Source: Alcanivorax sp.
GTDB taxonomy: Bacteria; Pseudomonadota; Gammaproteobacteria; Pseudomonadales; Alcanivoracaceae
Assembly (NCBI RefSeq): GCF_017794965.1
Contig: NZ_CP051240.1
Location: 62,001-126,000 of the forward strand
DNA length: 64,000 nt
Direction of reading: 5' to 3'
The notes beneath the pieces are model-generated. The model was not told the origin of the DNA. It searched no databases and saw only the letters and a list, made by a program, of their open reading frames with translations. Below are positions 60,699 to 64,000 of the stretch, in pieces. The position numbers were made by a program, and so were the translations under genes. The stretch's first letter is position 1, and each line of letters opens with the position of its first letter.

Positions 60699-60783
60699 GT
60701 GGGAAGTTCAGCTTGCTGAACGAATGCAGTCCTGGATCAGGATCAGTTGCTCAGAGCCTTCGTTCAGCAAGCTGAACTCCCAC
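60699..60783. repeat. REPIN-type hairpin (GTTCAGCTTGCTGAAC variant)
   Basis: Arm one 60699-60724 (gtgggaagttcagcttgctg followed by aacgaa), arm two 60759-60783 inverted, differing by one inserted A. Head and tail match the other hairpins of this type; the inner palindrome is unique in the window. Confidence 0.82.
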
Positions 60784-60944
60784 CAGGCATCGATTTCAGC
60801 CAGGGCGAAGTAAAGCGCTGGTATCGCGCCGCTAGCGACGCTTGTATGTTTGAATGCCTCTCCTGCAATGATGCAGGACTTGCCGGGGTGGAGGGACCAA
60901 CGACGCATCTGACCTCAGGGTACAGACGGTAGGAGACTTGGCCC

Positions 60945-61070
60945 CACCCCGCACCTATTCATACGCCGATAAAGAATCCATCGGCTGAGTTGCACCTCAG
61001 ACCGACGATACCAGCAAGCCAGCGTTTAGGTGCGCCCCGACAAGCATGTGTAACCTAGCTCAAGGGGCAG
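60945..61070 (+). ncRNA. Candidate bridge-type RNA in the IS110 5' leader
   Basis: The stretch between element end and transposase start can fold: an outer stem cgcacct (60950-60956) with aggtgcg (61028-61034) encloses a hairpin tcggctgag (60981-60989) / ctcagaccga (60996-61005) with a six-base loop. IS110 elements such as IS621 carry a bridge RNA in this place that guides target and donor recognition. The assignment rests on position and pairing only. Confidence 0.5.
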
Positions 61071-61074
61071 TTCA

Positions 61075-62013
61075 GTGGCAATGCAAGTAGCAAGATCTAT
61101 CGTCGGCATCGACGTCGCCAAGGCCGAGTTGGTCATTCATTTCCAGGGCCAGACGTTCACCATCGAGAACACCCCCAAAGCCATTAAACACTGGCTCAAG
61201 AGCCTGCCATGCTCCTGTGAGATCGCCATTGAGGCCACAGGGACTTACCACATGGCAGTCATCGAGTTGGCCCATGCCAAAGGGCACCACATTTACGTCA
61301 TTGATGCTTCACGTCTCAGCAGCTACCGCAAGGGAACAGGCGGCCGAGCTAAAACAGACGCCTCTGACGCCCAGCTGCTTGCCCGCCATCTGCAGAGAGA
61401 GAAGGAGGATCTGCGCCGTTGGAGCCCGCCGCCCAAGGCGTATCGAACACTGCAGACACTGCTACGCCGCCGCGCGGCGCTGATCAAGGCGCGAACCATG
61501 ATCCAACAGAGCCTGGGTGGCGAAAAGATTCTCAAGGCGAGCCTGACAAGGCTGATCTCACAGATCAACAGTCTGGATACACTAATCCAGAAGCATCTTC
61601 GCAACACCGTAAGAGAGGCAGGGCTCTGCGATCAGGTACAACGCTGCAAATCTCTGGAAGGTGTGGGCGATCTGACGGCTTACGCCTTGGTCATGGCCTT
61701 CCTGCGAGGAGACTTCCGCAACAGCGACGCCTTCGTCGCCTTCCTGGGGATGGATGTCCATGTAAAGGACTCCGGCACCAGAACGGGAAAACGCAAGCTG
61801 ACCAAAAAAGGCGACTCAGAGACCCGCAGACTGCTTTACTGTGCGGCCATGGCCGCTCGTAAAAGCGCCCGCTGGGCGGGTGTCTACCAAGGTTATCTCG
61901 ACCGTGGCCTGGCGAAAACGCAGGCCCTGGTCATCCTCGCACGTAAGCTGGTCCGTATCGCCTTCGCGCTGATGAAGAGCCGTACTGACTACGTATCTAT
62001 GCCTGCCTCATAA
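61075..62013 (+). CDS. IS110-family transposase (DEDD recombinase)
   Basis: A 312-residue recombinase. The RuvC-like DEDD domain begins IVGIDVAKAELVIHF (first Asp at 13), then IAIEATGTYH (Glu) and RAKTDASDAQLLARHL (Asp pair). After a coiled coil, the C-terminal Tnp domain has LEGVGDLTAYALVMAFL and AFVAFLGMDVHVKDSGTRTGKRKLTKKGDSETRRLLYCAAM, with a Ser as conserved nucleophile. GTG at 61075 lies 7 nt after AAGGGG; ATG at 61081 is the alternative. The frame is intact, so the element may be active. Confidence 0.9.
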   Translation: MAMQVARSIVGIDVAKAELVIHFQGQTFTIENTPKAIKHWLKSLPCSCEIAIEATGTYHMAVIELAHAKGHHIYVIDASRLSSYRKGTGGRAKTDASDAQLLARHLQREKEDLRRWSPPPKAYRTLQTLLRRRAALIKARTMIQQSLGGEKILKASLTRLISQINSLDTLIQKHLRNTVREAGLCDQVQRCKSLEGVGDLTAYALVMAFLRGDFRNSDAFVAFLGMDVHVKDSGTRTGKRKLTKKGDSETRRLLYCAAMAARKSARWAGVYQGYLDRGLAKTQALVILARKLVRIAFALMKSRTDYVSMPAS

Positions 62014-62066
62014 AAGGGGTGGACAACATAGAATCTCCTACGGGAAGGCCTTGGTAGCAGCCCCCT

Positions 62067-62086
62067 CCGCTAATCCGCGATGAACC
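62067..62086 (+). repeat. 20-mer shared with 34859-34878
   Basis: The exact 20-mer ccgctaatccgcgatgaacc occurs here, just after the IS110 right end, and at 34859-34878 in the repeat cluster. Confidence 0.8.
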
Positions 62087-62088
62087 AT

Positions 62089-62125
62089 AAAAAAGCCCCC
62101 GAGGGCAGAACCTTCGGGGGCTTTT
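62089..62125 (-). terminator. Terminator of the surface protein gene
   Basis: AAAAAGCCCCCGA...TCGGGGGCTTTTT stem with T tracts on both strands, 19 nt beyond the minus-strand stop. Confidence 0.9.
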
Positions 62126-62143
62126 TGTTGTTGCCACTGAGGA

Positions 62144-64000
62144 TCAGGCCGCCGGGCGTCTGCGCATCAGGCCAAGGGCGGTCAACAGCAGCAGGATATA
62201 GCTGCCGGGGCTGCCGCCGTTGCCGGAGCCTGAGGCGAAGGGGTCATAGTCTTCAAGGCTGTCTGCGGCGGCCGCGGACACCACTGCACCGCGCAGGCTG
62301 ATGCGGCCGTTCACGGTGCCGTCCGCATCATGGTTACCGCCGTCGGTGACGGAGAGGCTGACACAGTAGTCCCCCTTGCCGAGGCCATCTTCAAAGCGAC
62401 TGTCCTGCGGGGAGGGGCAGTAACCTTCTGCGCCGGGTGCGGACTGCGCGGTCGTCACCCGGGTCCAGGTCTGATTGGCCAGGGCAATGAAGCGGGCATC
62501 GGCCGGCAGCGGGCTGGATTGCGGAACAATCACCACGGTGCTGGCCCCGGGGTTCAGGCCATCGATGATGATGTCGTGCGCTTCTGTGGCGTCATTAACA
62601 CGCATGCCGGCAGGCAGCGACACGTTGAAGGTGTCGATCAGGGTCTGGATATCCAGGGTGGCCGCGCCGTCCCCCAGTGCCAGGCTGGTGGCACCCAGTT
62701 GCAGGCTCAGGCCCGGCTCGGTTTCCAGCAGGAACTGATCGCTGATGCCCGGGCGTGCCTGAATAATGCGGGCCATGTTCATGGCGAAGGTATTGGCATC
62801 CAGGTAGTCGGGTACGCCGTCGTTGTTCACGTCACCAAAGCCTTCCACATCATCCGCCCAGCCGTGGGCATCGCTGTTCTCGCTACCCAGCACAGGGGCT
62901 TCCGCCAGCACGTTCAGTGCCAGGCTGGTGTGGTCCGTGAGGGTGCCGTCGGAGACGGCCAGGGCCACGGTGTAGGTGCCGGCGGCGAGCAGGGCGGGGT
63001 CGAAGGTGAAGGTGTTGTCACTGGCGTCGGAATCCACCAGCTCGGCATCGGTGCCGGTCCAGTCGGTACTGAGGCTGTCCGCCGGGTTGACGTCATCGAC
63101 GATGGCGGTGACGGTGACCGGGCCCTGGTCGGCAATCACGATGCGCGTCGGGCGGCCGTTCTGGCTGGCGACCAGGCGGGCAGTCGGCGCCACATTGTCT
63201 TCGTGGATCACGATGTCCAGCTGGGTATAGAGACCGGGTATTGCCAGGCCGTTCTTGTCGCTTCCCAGGGTCAGCTGCAGGGTTTCGTTGCCCTCGGCAA
63301 TGCCATCATCAGTAAAGGACACGTCGATGCTGCCGGTGGTGTCGATGATGGAAATGGTGCCGGCAACCAGGTTGTGATCTGCACTGTCGGCCGTGCCGCC
63401 AAGCGTGAAGGGGATCTCGACGGGATATGCCCAAGGGCGGCCACTGAGATAAACCGTTATGGTCAGGGTATCCCCTTCGGCGCTGTGGAGCGTCTGGGGA
63501 AAGCTGGCCTGCGGGTTGAGCAAGACGAGCTGATTGGCGTTGGCTTCGTTGCCGGCCTGGTCGGTGGCGGTTCGTGAGATCGATGACTGTCCTGACATGA
63601 GATAGGCGCTGTCCGGGGTGGCCGGAATCGGGCCATCCCGACCGTCCTGGCCGAGTAGTTCACCGAGATCAACCAATGTGAACAGACCCGTGGCGTCAGC
63701 GTGGGTCTCTGGCGGCATCGGCAGGGTGGGCGGATAATCATCCACAGCCGGGTCGGAGTTGTTGTTGAACTCGTCCAGGTTGCTAATGCCGTCGCCATCC
63801 AGATCACCGCTGGCGTCGCTGTTGTCATAGGGATCCAGTCCCGCGGCTTCCTCGAAGTCGTTGTCCATGCCGTCATTATCAATGTCGCTGTCATTCACAT
63901 CGGGGATGGTGTCGCCATCGAAATCCGCCAGTACGGTCACCGAGAAACTGAGGGGGGTGGTGCTGGTGCCGTCACTCACCGTCAGGGTCAGGTTGGCGGT
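62144..64000 (-). CDS. Large surface protein with Ca-binding and Calx-beta repeats, GlyGly-CTERM anchor (partial)
   Basis: The frame is open to the right edge, so the start is outside; at least 618 codons are seen. The visible N-terminal part has thrombospondin-type-3 calcium repeats (DFDGDTIPDVNDSDIDNDGMDNDFEE; GDLDGDGISNLDEFNNNSDP), then a Calx-beta-like domain (EGNETLQLTL) and Ig/PKD-like repeats (GTYTVALAVSDGTLTDH). The C terminus GSGNGGSPGSYILLLLTALGLMRRRPAA is a GlyGly-CTERM signal processed by rhombosortase. A role in adhesion or secreted enzymes is likely. Confidence 0.82.
   Translation of the reverse strand, partial: TANLTLTVSDGTSTTPLSFSVTVLADFDGDTIPDVNDSDIDNDGMDNDFEEAAGLDPYDNSDASGDLDGDGISNLDEFNNNSDPAVDDYPPTLPMPPETHADATGLFTLVDLGELLGQDGRDGPIPATPDSAYLMSGQSSISRTATDQAGNEANANQLVLLNPQASFPQTLHSAEGDTLTITVYLSGRPWAYPVEIPFTLGGTADSADHNLVAGTISIIDTTGSIDVSFTDDGIAEGNETLQLTLGSDKNGLAIPGLYTQLDIVIHEDNVAPTARLVASQNGRPTRIVIADQGPVTVTAIVDDVNPADSLSTDWTGTDAELVDSDASDNTFTFDPALLAAGTYTVALAVSDGTLTDHTSLALNVLAEAPVLGSENSDAHGWADDVEGFGDVNNDGVPDYLDANTFAMNMARIIQARPGISDQFLLETEPGLSLQLGATSLALGDGAATLDIQTLIDTFNVSLPAGMRVNDATEAHDIIIDGLNPGASTVVIVPQSSPLPADARFIALANQTWTRVTTAQSAPGAEGYCPSPQDSRFEDGLGKGDYCVSLSVTDGGNHDADGTVNGRISLRGAVVSAAAADSLEDYDPFASGSGNGGSPGSYILLLLTALGLMRRRPAA

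Larger units (their letters stand above)
60929..62042 (+). mobile_element. IS110-family insertion sequence (approximate limits)
   Basis: Comprises a transposase gene (61075-62013), a long 5' non-coding part and a short 3' part. Imperfect subterminal inverted sequences are visible: cggtaggaga at 60927-60936 with tctcctacgg at 62033-62042, and ccccacccc with ggggtgg. The exact ends cannot be fixed because this family makes no long terminal repeats and often no target duplication. Confidence 0.65.

Noticed and set aside
1..64000. Defence island or prophage
   Set aside because: No restriction, toxin, retron, phage structural or integrase genes were recognised; mobile content is limited to the RAYT-like gene, the IS110 element and short repeats.

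Overview
The window looks like chromosome of a marine, oil-associated gammaproteobacterium, most probably Alcanivorax or a close relative. That is an inference from the gene mix: RdgC, BioA, YheS, PqiA/B, a haloalkane dehalogenase, a BetT-type choline carrier, many SDR and TetR/LysR genes, and Pseudomonas-style GTRGGAGC hairpin repeats. I ran no database search. Genes are dense on both strands. I saw no tRNA, rRNA, CRISPR array or prophage.

Layout. 1-9 kb: amidohydrolase tail, haloalkane dehalogenase, RdgC, a secreted retropepsin-like protein, a small alpha/beta hydrolase with a DUF1653 gene, a DEAD-box helicase, and a split PqiA/PqiA/PqiB lipid-transport operon. 8-14 kb: three SDR genes, a histidine-phosphatase-fold gene, LysR and HxlR regulators, and a DsbA-like isomerase. 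14-22 kb: LpxR-like lipid A deacylase, thiolase, then a DUF4331 / lipoprotein / TPR / HupE-like operon divergent from an ECF sigma factor with its anti-sigma factor. 22-29 kb: YheS, TIGR02444, BioA, a solo ParA-like ATPase and an FKBP lipoprotein. 29-35 kb: TetR-controlled HAE1-type RND pump. 35-41 kb: PhoX-like protein, a GluR0-like ligand-gated potassium channel, and a response regulator / PAS kinase / Cys-rich protein operon. 41-48 kb: thioesterase and a CzcCBA-type heavy-metal efflux operon. 48-50 kb: a truncated NYN gene, a RAYT-like transposase and a beta-barrel remnant. 50-60 kb: zinc alcohol dehydrogenase, orphan 7TMR-DISM kinase, DUF502, BCCT transporter, haloperoxidase-like PAP2 protein, cytochrome c and an MpaB-family protein. 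61-64 kb: an IS110-family element with a structured 5' leader, and a GlyGly-CTERM surface protein running off the right edge.

The most unusual content is intergenic. At least six families of short tandem repeats, nearly all with a 7-nt period, occur more than 20 times. They usually start within a few bases of a stop codon, keep the same strand polarity relative to the upstream gene, and are often paired as inverted repeats around a hairpin or terminator. One has expanded to about 19 perfect copies of a heptamer (12019-12150). They are mixed with REP/REPIN-like hairpins whose GTRGGAG head and CGAA tail are fixed while the palindromic arms differ from locus to locus. A two-copy element of about 155 bp uses heptamer arrays as its terminal inverted repeats. 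I know of heptanucleotide short tandem repeats in heterocystous cyanobacteria, but not of this multi-family, post-stop, polarity-fixed arrangement. It is my main candidate for an undescribed system.
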